From Lachnospiraceae bacterium (lineage in GTDB: Bacteria > Bacillota > Clostridia > Lachnospirales > Lachnospiraceae), in contig JAMPFQ010000002.1 of assembly GCA_023664345.1 (NCBI GenBank), forward strand, positions 62,001 to 126,000: a stretch of 64,000 nucleotides of DNA, given 5' to 3'. Position numbers and translations under genes: made by a program. Below the pieces are notes generated by a model. It was not told the DNA's origin. It saw only the letters and a list, made by a program, of their open reading frames with translations, and did no database searches. Below are positions 33,428-42,692 of the stretch, in pieces. Position 1 is the stretch's first letter; each line of letters opens with the position of its first letter.

Positions 33428-34195
33428 TTAAATCTCTACAATTGCAGTATGATAGTCCCAATTCACTCCATATACACTTTTTAACGGAGACACAAGCGCT
33501 TCCTCGATATTGTCCATTAACAATTTATTCTCCTGTTCTCCAACAGAAAACATATAAGAAAAATGCTTGTTCTCATCCCCATAATCAACTTCAATATCAA
33601 CACTATATTTTCCTATTTCCCAAAAAAATTCTTTAGAAAGAATCTCTTTTGCAACCACATATTCAGGAATATCTTTGTATACCTTTTCAGCAGAACTATA
33701 GTCTTTGTAATTGGTTGTTATTTCTGAAATTTTACCAAATAACGCGCTGGTACTAGAACGAAAAGTTTTTCCAAATGAATCATATGAATCCCCAAATTCT
33801 GTAAACGCGCACTGAATACTATCCGCTTCAATTCGAAATGGATGGGCAGATTCTATAGTTTGCATATAATTTCCAAGCACATTTTGATTTATAGGAGAAA
33901 TAAAGCTAGACCATTTAAGATTTAATGTTTTGTCATCTCTTTGCCTCTTAATCGTAACTGCTATCTTTTTTACAGAAATAGGTTTATACTTTGCTTCATA
34001 AACGCCCTCAATGCGAATATATGAGCCGCTTTGGTTAAAGAAAAGTGTAGCCCTCCCTGTAGGAATATATATAAGTACAGGTTTTACTGCCCATTTCTTC
34101 CACGCCCACTGTATAATTGGTATTAAAATTGCAACCCCTGCCAAAATAAGAGCAAGCACTTCATAAATTGTGATTTTAGAAAAATCAATTACCAT
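33428..34195 (-). CDS. Membrane-anchored protein of unknown function encoded between hsdR and hsdS
   Basis: A 255-residue protein with one N-terminal membrane span (about 11-30, EVLALILAGVAILIPIIQWA) followed by a basic WKKW stop-transfer, so the 225-residue remainder is probably cytoplasmic. That part is beta-rich (VLIYIPTGRATLFFNQSG, SYIRIEGVYEAKYK), then helical, with no catalytic motif. hsdR ends 12 nt upstream and hsdS begins 21 nt downstream, so it is part of the operon. Its composition is AT-rich like hsdS. Type I systems do not normally contain such a protein; it may be an added effector, an anti-phage sensor or a passenger. Confidence 0.7.
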   Translation of the reverse strand: MVIDFSKITIYEVLALILAGVAILIPIIQWAWKKWAVKPVLIYIPTGRATLFFNQSGSYIRIEGVYEAKYKPISVKKIAVTIKRQRDDKTLNLKWSSFISPINQNVLGNYMQTIESAHPFRIEADSIQCAFTEFGDSYDSFGKTFRSSTSALFGKISEITTNYKDYSSAEKVYKDIPEYVVAKEILSKEFFWEIGKYSVDIEVDYGDENKHFSYMFSVGEQENKLLMDNIEEALVSPLKSVYGVNWDYHTAIVEI

Positions 34196-34206
34196 ATCCT
34201 TCCTCC

Positions 34207-36951
34207 TTATGCCACCAATTCCACATTCATCTCATCCAAAATTTCCTCATATCCCTCGCCAAACACCTCATAGAACCGCCCAAGCCCGCCCTTATGGTCA
34301 AAGGGGCTTAAATCCAGGTCGTCCTTTTCAATACTGAGGGATGCCGCAATATGGTCTTTTACCAGGCGCAGCCATTCCATCTGCTCCCCGGTAAAGTGTA
34401 CCGCACCGGCATTCCGCCGGAGTGTCCATTGCATGAAATTATAATTTACCTGCTCCGCAAATGGCTGCAGATGGTCTGCATACCCCATCTCAAAGCGAAT
34501 CAGGGAAATCAGGTCTGTCAGCTGTGCCAGCGTACCCCGTTTAACCTTGTCCGGACGCTTCACGGCATAACAATCCCATAACCGCTCCACAGTAATTCCC
34601 TTTGTTTTCAGCTTTTCATACAGTTCCTTCAGTCTGCCGATGGCCATAGGGCGGTTTTTATATGTTTCATGATAAATGATTCTGAGAGCGATGATCTCGT
34701 CCCTGTTTTCTTCGATAAAGTCATGAAAAGTCTGTATGACGCGCTGCGCGTTCTCCTCCTGCTGGCTGTCATATCCGGCAAAAAGAACCTCGTCCAGATT
34801 TACATTATCCATGATCTGTTCATGACTGCGGCGCACATTTTCAATATATTCCCGCACCTCTGGCTGGCAAAACGGCTTGACCGCTTCTTCCGCCATTTTT
34901 CGGGATACATCCTGCAGCTGCTCCTGCGTCGGTTCATCAGTCTGATATCTTTGCCGCGCCTTATCACAGATCTCATCCTCATCGAAAGCGTCCAGCAGCC
35001 TTTCAGCCAGTTTCCCCGCAGACACGCCCGCTTTTTCTTCAAATTTCTTTCGTTCCGCCTGATTCATCTGCGCATTTAACCGTATCAGACGATTGGCTAG
35101 GGACGTCAGCGTATCCTCGTCCCTGGCTCCCAGTGCGGCTTTCAGCATCAGTTCTTTCATGCTGACGCCCGGTCTGCGCTCCAGCGTTCGCGTCTCTGTT
35201 TTCTTTGATTTTGTCACTCCTACCGCGTCCACAATGACAAAATGGTCTTTATTTCCACTGGCGGATGGCGTCACCTTTTTCAGGTCCTCCACATCCAGCG
35301 TTCGCGTTCCGCGGCCTTTCATCTGTTCAAAATAATTTTTACTTCTCACATCCCGCATGAAGATCAGGCACTCAATCGGTTTCACATCCGTCCCCGTGGC
35401 GATCATATCTACCGTGACGGCAATCCTCGGATTATAGTCATTCCGAAAGGAGCTTAATACATTTTCCGGATTTTCTGCGGCATAGGTCACTTTCTGGCAA
35501 AATGCATTTCCCATTCCAAATTCTTCCCGCACGATCTGGATAATATCGTCCGCATGGCTGTCCGTTTTGGCAAAGATCAGGGTCTTTGGCACTTCCTCAC
35601 GATGCGGAAACAGCGTCGTGTGTAGATTTTCCTTAAAAGTGCGGATCACGGTACGGATCTGGCTGGGATTGACAATATCACGATCCAGCTGACCCGGCTG
35701 GTAGTCTATGTCTTCGTCCAGCTGTGCCCAGCGCCTTGCCCTGGACAACCGGTTGCGGTACTCCACCAGCTGACGCATCAGATACGCGCCATTCCTGGTA
35801 ATCTGTGTCTCTATCAGGAAAATGTCCTCTCCCACATTGACTCCGTCAACCATAGCCTGTTCCCTGGTATACTCACTGACAACATTCTGATCAAAAAACG
35901 CCAGTGTACGCTTGTCCGGAGTGGCTGTCAGCCCGATCAGAAAGGCGTCAAAATACTCCAGCACCTGTTTCCAGACATTATAGATCGACCGATGGCATTC
36001 ATCCACGATAATACAGTCAAAAAATTCCGGCGGATATTTTCTGTTATAGACTACCTCTTTGGGCGCTTTCCCCGACTCTGATTCGCGATGTTCCGCAGAC
36101 TCCATCTCTTCTTCTGTTTTTTCATCCAGTTCTTCTCCCCGGAGGATCGAGTACATCCTCTGAATCGTACTGATGCAGATCTGTACATCATCGGGGATAT
36201 AAGGACTTTTCAATCGCCTTACCCCATATATCTGGGAAAACGGCCTTGGATCCTCATTGGGAATATACGCCATAAACTCCCTCTCGGCCTGTTCCCCGAG
36301 AGTTTTGGTATCTACCAGGAACAGGATTCGATTCATCTTTCCGTATCTTAGCATTCGATAAGCGTCCGTTATCGCTGTAAAGGTCTTCCCCGCGCCTGTT
36401 GCCATCTGTATCAGGGCTTTCGGCCGATTTTCAGCCAAAGACCGATCCAGGTTCCCGATCGCCGTGACCTGGCATTTACGAAAGCCTTCCTCATCCAACA
36501 ACGGAAAATGTTTCATATGATTACGGATCGTATCCGATACCGATAACAGTTTTTGCAATGTCTGTGGCTGGTGAAAACTGAATACATTTCGTGAACGATA
36601 ATTAATATCGTCATAATCGGTAAATCTTACCAATTCACCTGTGGCTTCATAGGCAAAACGAATCCGGTACTCATAGTCGATCCATTGAAAAGTACTGTTC
36701 GCATAGCGGGCAGACTGTGTTTCCACAGTTGTGATGTTTTCCCCGGCATCCCCTTTCTTGGCCTCAACTACGCCGATGGGTCTGCCCTCTATAAACAGTG
36801 CGTAGTCCACCGGGCCGGTACTTGTGGGAAACTCCCGCACCGCTACGCCAGGAGACGCCATGGGATTCAACTGTCCTGCATCCTGAACGATCCAGCCGGA
36901 TTCTTCTAATTTTCGGTCGATTATTTCTCTCGCTTTTTGTTCCGGGCCCAT
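34207..36951 (-). CDS. hsdR: Type I restriction endonuclease subunit R (HsdR)
   Basis: A 914-residue protein. The N-terminal PD-(D/E)xK nuclease has Asp49, Glu63 and Lys65 (VVEAKK). The superfamily 2 translocase follows with Walker A ATGAGKT (184-190), VDECHRS (Walker B), LIGLTATP and the late QMKGRGTR motif. The C-terminal helical region (about 600-900) binds the methylase core. Complex with HsdM and HsdS gives an ATP-dependent DNA translocase that cuts away from the site. AGGAGG upstream fixes the ATG at 36951. It is the first gene of the island on the minus strand. An AGATT/AATCT palindrome about 100 nt upstream is a weak operator candidate. Confidence 0.95.
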   Translation of the reverse strand: MGPEQKAREIIDRKLEESGWIVQDAGQLNPMASPGVAVREFPTSTGPVDYALFIEGRPIGVVEAKKGDAGENITTVETQSARYANSTFQWIDYEYRIRFAYEATGELVRFTDYDDINYRSRNVFSFHQPQTLQKLLSVSDTIRNHMKHFPLLDEEGFRKCQVTAIGNLDRSLAENRPKALIQMATGAGKTFTAITDAYRMLRYGKMNRILFLVDTKTLGEQAEREFMAYIPNEDPRPFSQIYGVRRLKSPYIPDDVQICISTIQRMYSILRGEELDEKTEEEMESAEHRESESGKAPKEVVYNRKYPPEFFDCIIVDECHRSIYNVWKQVLEYFDAFLIGLTATPDKRTLAFFDQNVVSEYTREQAMVDGVNVGEDIFLIETQITRNGAYLMRQLVEYRNRLSRARRWAQLDEDIDYQPGQLDRDIVNPSQIRTVIRTFKENLHTTLFPHREEVPKTLIFAKTDSHADDIIQIVREEFGMGNAFCQKVTYAAENPENVLSSFRNDYNPRIAVTVDMIATGTDVKPIECLIFMRDVRSKNYFEQMKGRGTRTLDVEDLKKVTPSASGNKDHFVIVDAVGVTKSKKTETRTLERRPGVSMKELMLKAALGARDEDTLTSLANRLIRLNAQMNQAERKKFEEKAGVSAGKLAERLLDAFDEDEICDKARQRYQTDEPTQEQLQDVSRKMAEEAVKPFCQPEVREYIENVRRSHEQIMDNVNLDEVLFAGYDSQQEENAQRVIQTFHDFIEENRDEIIALRIIYHETYKNRPMAIGRLKELYEKLKTKGITVERLWDCYAVKRPDKVKRGTLAQLTDLISLIRFEMGYADHLQPFAEQVNYNFMQWTLRRNAGAVHFTGEQMEWLRLVKDHIAASLSIEKDDLDLSPFDHKGGLGRFYEVFGEGYEEILDEMNVELVA

Positions 36952-37124
36952 AACGCTGCCTCCTCGATTTCCCAAATATATCCCATTGCCGGATACCCCT
37001 GCTGCCTGTATATTCGCCTATCGTTAAATACGTTTATAGCGTATCACAAATTAAAAGATTAATCAATCTGACTGTCTCTTGAATTCACATCAAACCGAAT
37101 TTTGCAAAACCGAATATTTGTTAC

Positions 37125-37152
37125 TTGACATTTTTCTGTTTTGTGGTAGTAT
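37125..37152 (+). promoter_or_regulatory. Predicted promoter in the hsdR-AKR intergenic region
   Basis: TTGACA (37125-37130), 16-nt spacer, TAGTAT (37147-37152). It points to the tiny frame at 37229, with a partial CCTCA/TGAGG stem and an AAGGAG site between. Confidence 0.55.
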
Positions 37153-37228
37153 TTAATCAACATCTCCCTCAGGCCTCTGTGGAAACGCATGCACACTTGA
37201 GGGCGTTTTGTTTTAAGGAGATACCGCC

Positions 37229-37282
37229 ATGGCAACAAAAAAAGTCAATAACCCCGCTGTAAGACAAAGTCAACTGCGTTAA
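37229..37282 (+). pseudogene. Truncated or very short reading frame with good expression signals
   Basis: A 17-codon frame beginning MATKKVNNPAVR has AAGGAG 9 nt upstream and a good promoter, but ends inside a dispersed repeat (37266-37320). The likeliest reading is a gene cut off by the repeat. A leader peptide is an alternative. The flanking intergenic stretch from 36952 to 37532 holds nothing else that can be supported. Confidence 0.35.
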
Positions 37283-37320
37283 CAAAGTCAGCTACACTGA
37301 CTTGGCTCATTGCTCGCGGG
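37266..37320 (-). repeat. Dispersed structured repeat, family 4, copy 1
   Basis: On the minus strand it reads CCCGCGAGCAATGAGCCAAG, followed by the hairpin AAGTCAG/CTGACTT. The copy at 59232-59284 has AAGTCAAC/GTTGACTT in this place. A G-C pair here replaces an A-T pair there, so pairing is kept. Confidence 0.7.
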
Positions 37321-37532
37321 AATCAATGAAGAAATCCGACAAGCACGGTACGGATGTGAGTCAATGACCTGTCACACAGTAATGCATATCCGGTTACTGG
37401 AAACCTGAAACACTTTCCGATAAAACCATTCATTGTCACGGCAAAAGAGTTTCTGTACATTCTAAACGCAGCTAAATAGAACGCATCCGAACATTCATCA
37501 ATCACAGACTGATCAAAAGGAGGATACACCCC

Positions 37533-38477
37533 ATGAATCCCGATTCCATAAAACACAACATCTCAAGAATAGGCCTGGGGACGCATCTCGGTTCTTTCTC
37601 AGACGAGGATTCCAGGCAGTATACAGAAGCCGTCTCGTTCGCGGTAAAGAATGGAATCACCGCCATCGACACCGCCATCAATTACAGGGGTATGCGTTCG
37701 GAAAAGGATGTGGGCAATAGCATAAACGCCCTGATTTCATCCGGTGAGATCAGGCGGGAAGACGTTTTCATTTCATCCAAGGCCGGGCTCTTGTTCGGGG
37801 ATATCACGAGGGGATTAAACCCTGCGAAATATCTGCTGGAAGTCCTGGAGCCGACAGGGATCCATTCCAGTGATTTCAGCGAATTTGAGGGGCTGTATCA
37901 GACGCTGAACCCAGATTTTTACGAAATCGCTTTGCAGACAAGCCTCCAGAATCTGAGGATTTCTACCATTGACGTCCATTACATCCATATCCCCGAAATT
38001 ACCCGCGCCAGATTACCGGAGGACGATTTTTACCAGCAAATGGCGGATCTTTTCACATGGTATGAAAGCAAAGTAACAGAGGGAAAAATCAGGTTTTACG
38101 GGCTGGCGTTTGAAATGCTCTGCATGGAGCCGGAAGAAGAAAAATGGTACGTCAATATCGAAAGGATGGACCGAATCGCACGGGAGATCAGCAATGGGAA
38201 CAGCCATTTCAAGTACCTGCAGATTCCTTACAACATGAAATATCCCTTTGCCGCCACGGTGCAGAACCAGCCTTATAAGGGAGAAAACTTTTCCCTGATC
38301 GAGGCGGCACACAAAATGGGGCTGAAAGTAATCGGCAGTATGCCCTTAAACTGCGGAGAGGGTTTGAAAGAATCTTCTCTGGAGGAAATGATCTCGTTTG
38401 CACTGAACGGCGTGGACGCGATCAATGTGGGCAGTAAAAATGCAGATCACATCCAGGAGATATTGGGTGTACTATGA
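37533..38477 (+). CDS. Aldo/keto reductase family protein
   Basis: A 314-residue TIM-barrel protein with RIGLGTHLGSF, DTAINYRGMRSE (catalytic Asp, and Tyr in the NY pair), a VHYIHIP strand and the C-terminal GSKNADHIQEILGVL that binds the cofactor phosphate. The usual catalytic Lys and His are not at obvious positions (SSKAGLL may hold the Lys; HIP stands for the usual HxPD). It would reduce carbonyls with NAD(P)H. AGGAGG precedes the ATG. It lies convergent to addB and is the only plus-strand full-length gene between addB and addA. Confidence 0.78.
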   Translation: MNPDSIKHNISRIGLGTHLGSFSDEDSRQYTEAVSFAVKNGITAIDTAINYRGMRSEKDVGNSINALISSGEIRREDVFISSKAGLLFGDITRGLNPAKYLLEVLEPTGIHSSDFSEFEGLYQTLNPDFYEIALQTSLQNLRISTIDVHYIHIPEITRARLPEDDFYQQMADLFTWYESKVTEGKIRFYGLAFEMLCMEPEEEKWYVNIERMDRIAREISNGNSHFKYLQIPYNMKYPFAATVQNQPYKGENFSLIEAAHKMGLKVIGSMPLNCGEGLKESSLEEMISFALNGVDAINVGSKNADHIQEILGVL

Positions 38478-38511
38478 TAAACAGGCTCCCTGTCCTCCCA
38501 TGAGATGAGAT

Positions 38512-41500
38512 TCAATTCTTTCGTCCATCCATCATCCTCGCAAAAATCTCTTCCCTGTCCAGGTCTTCCAGCTTCCGCTTGCTGCACCCCGGCATACTGT
38601 TCTCGAACCCGCAGACTTTCCGGTAAGCGCAGTAGGTGCACGCCTCCTCCGCTCCCCGCTCATAGGGATTTAGGGAAATCTTCCCCTGCAGGATCTCCCT
38701 GCCGATCTCCGCGATCTTTCTGCTCACATAGTCGGATACCAGCTTCAGTTCCCCGCCGCTCATCACGGAAGACCTGGAGGATAGGCTGCCATCCTTTTTC
38801 CTCTCCACCGGGATCACGTCCGATCTCTCCTCCATATATTTGTCCAGTCGCTCTATGATATCCGGGGAAGCGTTTACAATCCCGTTCATGCGAAGCTGCT
38901 TTGTCAGCTGTTCTTCCAGTTCCTCCGATGTCAGCTCTATCGGCGTATCCACAGAAGGATCCTCAATATGATAGTACAGCAATGCCGCCGGAACCGCCTC
39001 CTTGCCGGGATGTTTCTTCCCCTCCAGTTCCAGCGCCGTGTTCATGTAGACCACCAACTGCAACTGCAGCCCATAGTACAGCGCCGCCAGGTCAAACCGC
39101 TTGTTTCCGGATTTATAATCAATCACTTTGACGTAAACATGTTCCTCATCCTCCGCCACATCGATGCGGTCGATGCGCCCTTGCAGGTGCATCCGCTCCT
39201 GCTCGGAAAGCGCGATATTCACGCTGTCCAGATGGTCCGCGTACTGGAAAGAAAGTTCGTAGGCGTCCGGCGCAAAGCTGCCCTTTTTCAACTGCTTCTG
39301 CAAGGTCAGAACCGTCCGGGTCAGGATCCGCCCCATGCGGGTGATCGCATATTCATTCCGGGCGCTGCTGTAGAGCACCGTGTCCCCATAGGTGGCGGCA
39401 TAGGCTTCCAGCGCCTCCCGCACTGCCCGGGCGCCAAATCCCTCCGGGAAATCGAACCAGGTGTAGCCATTCTCCGCCAACTTTGCGGCAAAGGCCTCTA
39501 AAACCGCATGATACACATTTCCCAGATCCACATTTTCAAAAGAAAACTCCTGCCGTTCCTTTAAGGCAAGGCCAAACTGTAAAAAATGGCGGTACGCACA
39601 GGCGGCATAAGTCTCCAGGCGGGTGACGCTGTTTTCCAGGTATTTTCCGTAAAGCGCCCTTGCCACCGCCGCCGACAGTCCCGTATCCTGATACCGCCGG
39701 AACGCGGCGTCCGTCAATGCGCTCCTCTTCCCCGCCAGCGTTTCCTCCCCGTAAACACGATACAGGGTGAAAAATTCCTGCGTTTTTTCCCCGGACAATG
39801 TTCCCGACACATACTCCCGCAGACCCTCCGCCAGATAGCCCGCTCCCTCCGCCGGGGTGACGATCTGCTCCAGCATGGGGCGAAGCTGGGGATATTCCGT
39901 GGGAATCTCTGGGAACAGCTTTTTCACCGTGTCGATGAGATAAGCGGGACGCAGGGATTTACCGGAACTGTTTACCTTGGACCAGGACAGGTAAAGCCGC
40001 TCGGAGGGCTTGGTCATATTCAGGTACAGATAGAGCCGCTGGATATACATCTGCTGCCTGGGGCTGGGGGCCAGTTCCAGTTCCGACTCCCGCAGAAACT
40101 CCCTGTCCATATCGGAAATGATTCCGCCCCTGGAGGCGTTCTTGGGAATATTTCCGTCATTGACCCCCAGGAAAAACAGCGCCTTTACCTGTTTTAAGCG
40201 GGTGCGCTCCATATCCCCCGCTACCACCCTGTCCACATTCTGAGGGATAGTGCCCACCTGAATCTCGCCGAAGCCTGCCTCCAGGATCTCCCTAAACTCC
40301 GCCAGAGGAATGGTCTCCTCTCCCAGCAGTTCGTAGATCTGATCCAGCAGTTCCATGACCAGCCTGTAGATCTGGGCATACTCCCGTGCCCTTGAGGGCT
40401 GCCCCTGTTCCTCAAACTGCCGCTCATAGGCGACCAGCTTATTCTGCACCTCATTCCGTACCAGGAAATCATAGAGCCCGTCAATATAATCCCTGACCCT
40501 GCCCTCCTTTTTCCTCACAAGGGGGGAGAGCTGTTCCATCATTTGTTCCCGCAGACGGTTGATTCGCGCCAGGGCTTCCTCGTCCTGTTCCATCTTTTCC
40601 GTCTTACGGGTAAGCAGGCGGCTGTAACTGCGGTATCCCCGGATGCCCGTGCGGATCGCATAATTTTCCAGTTCGTCGATTTCCGCCCGCTCCAGGTTGG
40701 CCATTCCGCTCCTCAGATAATGGAACACCGCCTCATAGGTAAAATCTTTTTCAAACAGTTCCAGTGCACTCTTGATGTACTCGATCATGGGATTTAGCGC
40801 GATCCCTCTGGTGCGGTCGATAAAGCAGGGGATCTCCATCTGGGCAAACTCTGTCTCCACATAGGGGGCGTAACCCTCCAGATCCCCCATGATCACCGCG
40901 ATATCCCGGTAGGCAAGCCCCTGCTCCCTGACCAGTTCTTTGATCTTCAACCCGGTCTGGTGCACCTCATCCCTGGGCGTGGTGGTCTCAAAGAGGCTGA
41001 TCTCCGACTGCTGCCCCTGGTAAACCTGAAAAGGATAGCGGAACAGATTTTTTTCCAGATGTCCCAGCGCGGGAGACGTTTCAAAACGGTAATGGGTTCC
41101 GATAAACACGTCTTTCTCCCTGGGCACGCCCGCCTCCTTTGCCAGTCTGTCCAAATCTGCCACCGTCTTTTTGCTCAGATAAAACAGCTTCTGTTCTCCG
41201 TCTTTTACATAGGGATCCTCTCCCTGCCCCAGGGTGACGGTCAGGATCACCTCGCCGCAGACCTGCATCAGTTCCTGGATCAGCCGGTTCTGGATCGGCG
41301 TAAAGCCGGTAAATCCGTCAAACACCACCACGCTTTCGGGCAGCAGCTTTGATTTATGCAGGGAGCGGCGCAGTACATCCAGGGTCTCCTCGGTGGTGAT
41401 GAAATTGCCTTTGATATATTCCATAAAGCCCTTATATAAGGTTTCCAGATCCTTTAATTTCCCCGCCAGCGCACCGCGCTTTCCCGCGTAAGCGATCAGC

Positions 41501-41922
41501 TTTGACACATCCTCCGTGCCGATGCCGTACTGCATAAATTCCGAGATGGCGCTCTTTACCTCATGGATATAGCCCTGCCTGTGCAGGAAGCTGCCCAGCA
41601 CGGGAAGATTCTCTTTCAGGTCCGCCGCCACTTTCTGGAGCACAAGGCTTTTCCCCGTGTCGTCCAGCACCGGAATCTCCGCTCTGCCCACCTCTTCCAT
41701 AATACGGTGGTTCAGCCTGCCGAAACTGAGCACGTCTATATTCATAATGCCGCCCCGATCGTTCAGGAGCACCAGTTCTTTCTGGGTCTGCATGGTAAAC
41801 TGGTCGGGCACCACGATCAGGAAATTCTGCCTGGGATTTTCCCTTGCCCGCTTTGTGACCTCACTATAGATCTGCCTGCTCTTGCCGGACCCGGAGGGCC
41901 CGAATACAAATTTCAAACTCAT
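38512..41922 (-). CDS. addB: ATP-dependent helicase/nuclease subunit B (AddB)
   Basis: A 1136-residue protein with Walker A GPSGSGKS near residues 8-15, an inactivated helicase fold and a C-terminal RecB-type nuclease (KVIDYKSGNK). The Fe-S cluster cysteines are present: one in AACAYRHFL and three in CTYCAYRKVC. Together with AddA it processes DNA ends. The ATG at 41922 overlaps the stop of the mpg gene by 4 nt, so this is an mpg-addB transcript. The 3' neighbour is the convergent aldo/keto reductase gene and not addA. Confidence 0.94.
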   Translation of the reverse strand: MSLKFVFGPSGSGKSRQIYSEVTKRARENPRQNFLIVVPDQFTMQTQKELVLLNDRGGIMNIDVLSFGRLNHRIMEEVGRAEIPVLDDTGKSLVLQKVAADLKENLPVLGSFLHRQGYIHEVKSAISEFMQYGIGTEDVSKLIAYAGKRGALAGKLKDLETLYKGFMEYIKGNFITTEETLDVLRRSLHKSKLLPESVVVFDGFTGFTPIQNRLIQELMQVCGEVILTVTLGQGEDPYVKDGEQKLFYLSKKTVADLDRLAKEAGVPREKDVFIGTHYRFETSPALGHLEKNLFRYPFQVYQGQQSEISLFETTTPRDEVHQTGLKIKELVREQGLAYRDIAVIMGDLEGYAPYVETEFAQMEIPCFIDRTRGIALNPMIEYIKSALELFEKDFTYEAVFHYLRSGMANLERAEIDELENYAIRTGIRGYRSYSRLLTRKTEKMEQDEEALARINRLREQMMEQLSPLVRKKEGRVRDYIDGLYDFLVRNEVQNKLVAYERQFEEQGQPSRAREYAQIYRLVMELLDQIYELLGEETIPLAEFREILEAGFGEIQVGTIPQNVDRVVAGDMERTRLKQVKALFFLGVNDGNIPKNASRGGIISDMDREFLRESELELAPSPRQQMYIQRLYLYLNMTKPSERLYLSWSKVNSSGKSLRPAYLIDTVKKLFPEIPTEYPQLRPMLEQIVTPAEGAGYLAEGLREYVSGTLSGEKTQEFFTLYRVYGEETLAGKRSALTDAAFRRYQDTGLSAAVARALYGKYLENSVTRLETYAACAYRHFLQFGLALKERQEFSFENVDLGNVYHAVLEAFAAKLAENGYTWFDFPEGFGARAVREALEAYAATYGDTVLYSSARNEYAITRMGRILTRTVLTLQKQLKKGSFAPDAYELSFQYADHLDSVNIALSEQERMHLQGRIDRIDVAEDEEHVYVKVIDYKSGNKRFDLAALYYGLQLQLVVYMNTALELEGKKHPGKEAVPAALLYYHIEDPSVDTPIELTSEELEEQLTKQLRMNGIVNASPDIIERLDKYMEERSDVIPVERKKDGSLSSRSSVMSGGELKLVSDYVSRKIAEIGREILQGKISLNPYERGAEEACTYCAYRKVCGFENSMPGCSKRKLEDLDREEIFARMMDGRKN

Positions 41923-42563
41923 AAATAAAATCTCCAAAGATAGTCCGCGGCTTCCTCCGCATAGTCAATGCCGATCCGTTTTCCCGCATGGATCTGGGCT
42001 GGCTCCACCCTGATCCCCTCCGTCACATAGAAGCCGGGGCTTTCCACCATATCCACATCATTGTCCGCCGCGGTGATATGCATGGCGATGCACAATTTTC
42101 CCGGGCCATCCGCCAGGTGCTTATCCAGGGAAGCGGGATACCGCTCCATGGTATAGGGTTCCCAGTCTCTCTTCTCCTGCTTCCGGTTCAACTCCTCCAG
42201 ACGCAGCTGCCGCATGATGCATCTGGACGCTTCATCCGCAGGAATGACGCTCCGAAGCAGCACCGCCTGGGGATTCCCCTCCGTCATAGCAGCGATGTTC
42301 ATGCAGCTGTACATGCCATAAATGAGATAAACGTAGGAATTTCCGCCCTGGTGATACATGGGCTCCGTCCTTGCGGTGCGCCTGCCGCCGTAGCTGTGGG
42401 CGCCTTTGTCCGTCTCGCCCATGTAGCTCTCCACTTCCGTCAGGATGCCCCGCACGGTTCCCAGAGGCGTCTCATGGACCAAAGTCTTTCCCAGCAGTTC
42501 TTTCGCCACCGTGATCCCGTCCCTTGTGAAAAAGGCTCTTTCAAGGCGTTTTTTGTCCGGCAT
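41919..42563 (-). CDS. 3-methyladenine DNA glycosylase (AAG/MPG family)
   Basis: A 214-residue enzyme with ARELLGK-like VAKELLGKTLV, the catalytic EVESYMGETDKGAHSYGG stretch, a conserved YVYLIYGMYSCMNI strand and LLRSVIP. AAG-family enzymes flip and excise alkylated purines and hypoxanthine. AAAGGGG 7 nt upstream supports the ATG at 42563; an earlier in-frame ATG lies before that site. Translation is coupled to addB by a 4-nt overlap, linking base excision with break repair. It is divergent from the HAD gene at 42693. Confidence 0.92.
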   Translation of the reverse strand: MPDKKRLERAFFTRDGITVAKELLGKTLVHETPLGTVRGILTEVESYMGETDKGAHSYGGRRTARTEPMYHQGGNSYVYLIYGMYSCMNIAAMTEGNPQAVLLRSVIPADEASRCIMRQLRLEELNRKQEKRDWEPYTMERYPASLDKHLADGPGKLCIAMHITAADNDVDMVESPGFYVTEGIRVEPAQIHAGKRIGIDYAEEAADYLWRFYL

Positions 42564-42692
42564 GTGTCTTCCCCTTTCCATGTGCGCGTCTTCATCACCC
42601 ATGATAAAAGTGTAACACAAAGCCGGGAATTTATAAACCTTGAAATGCATCCGGGAGAATGATATACTGAATAAAAATCCAGGAGTCAGACT

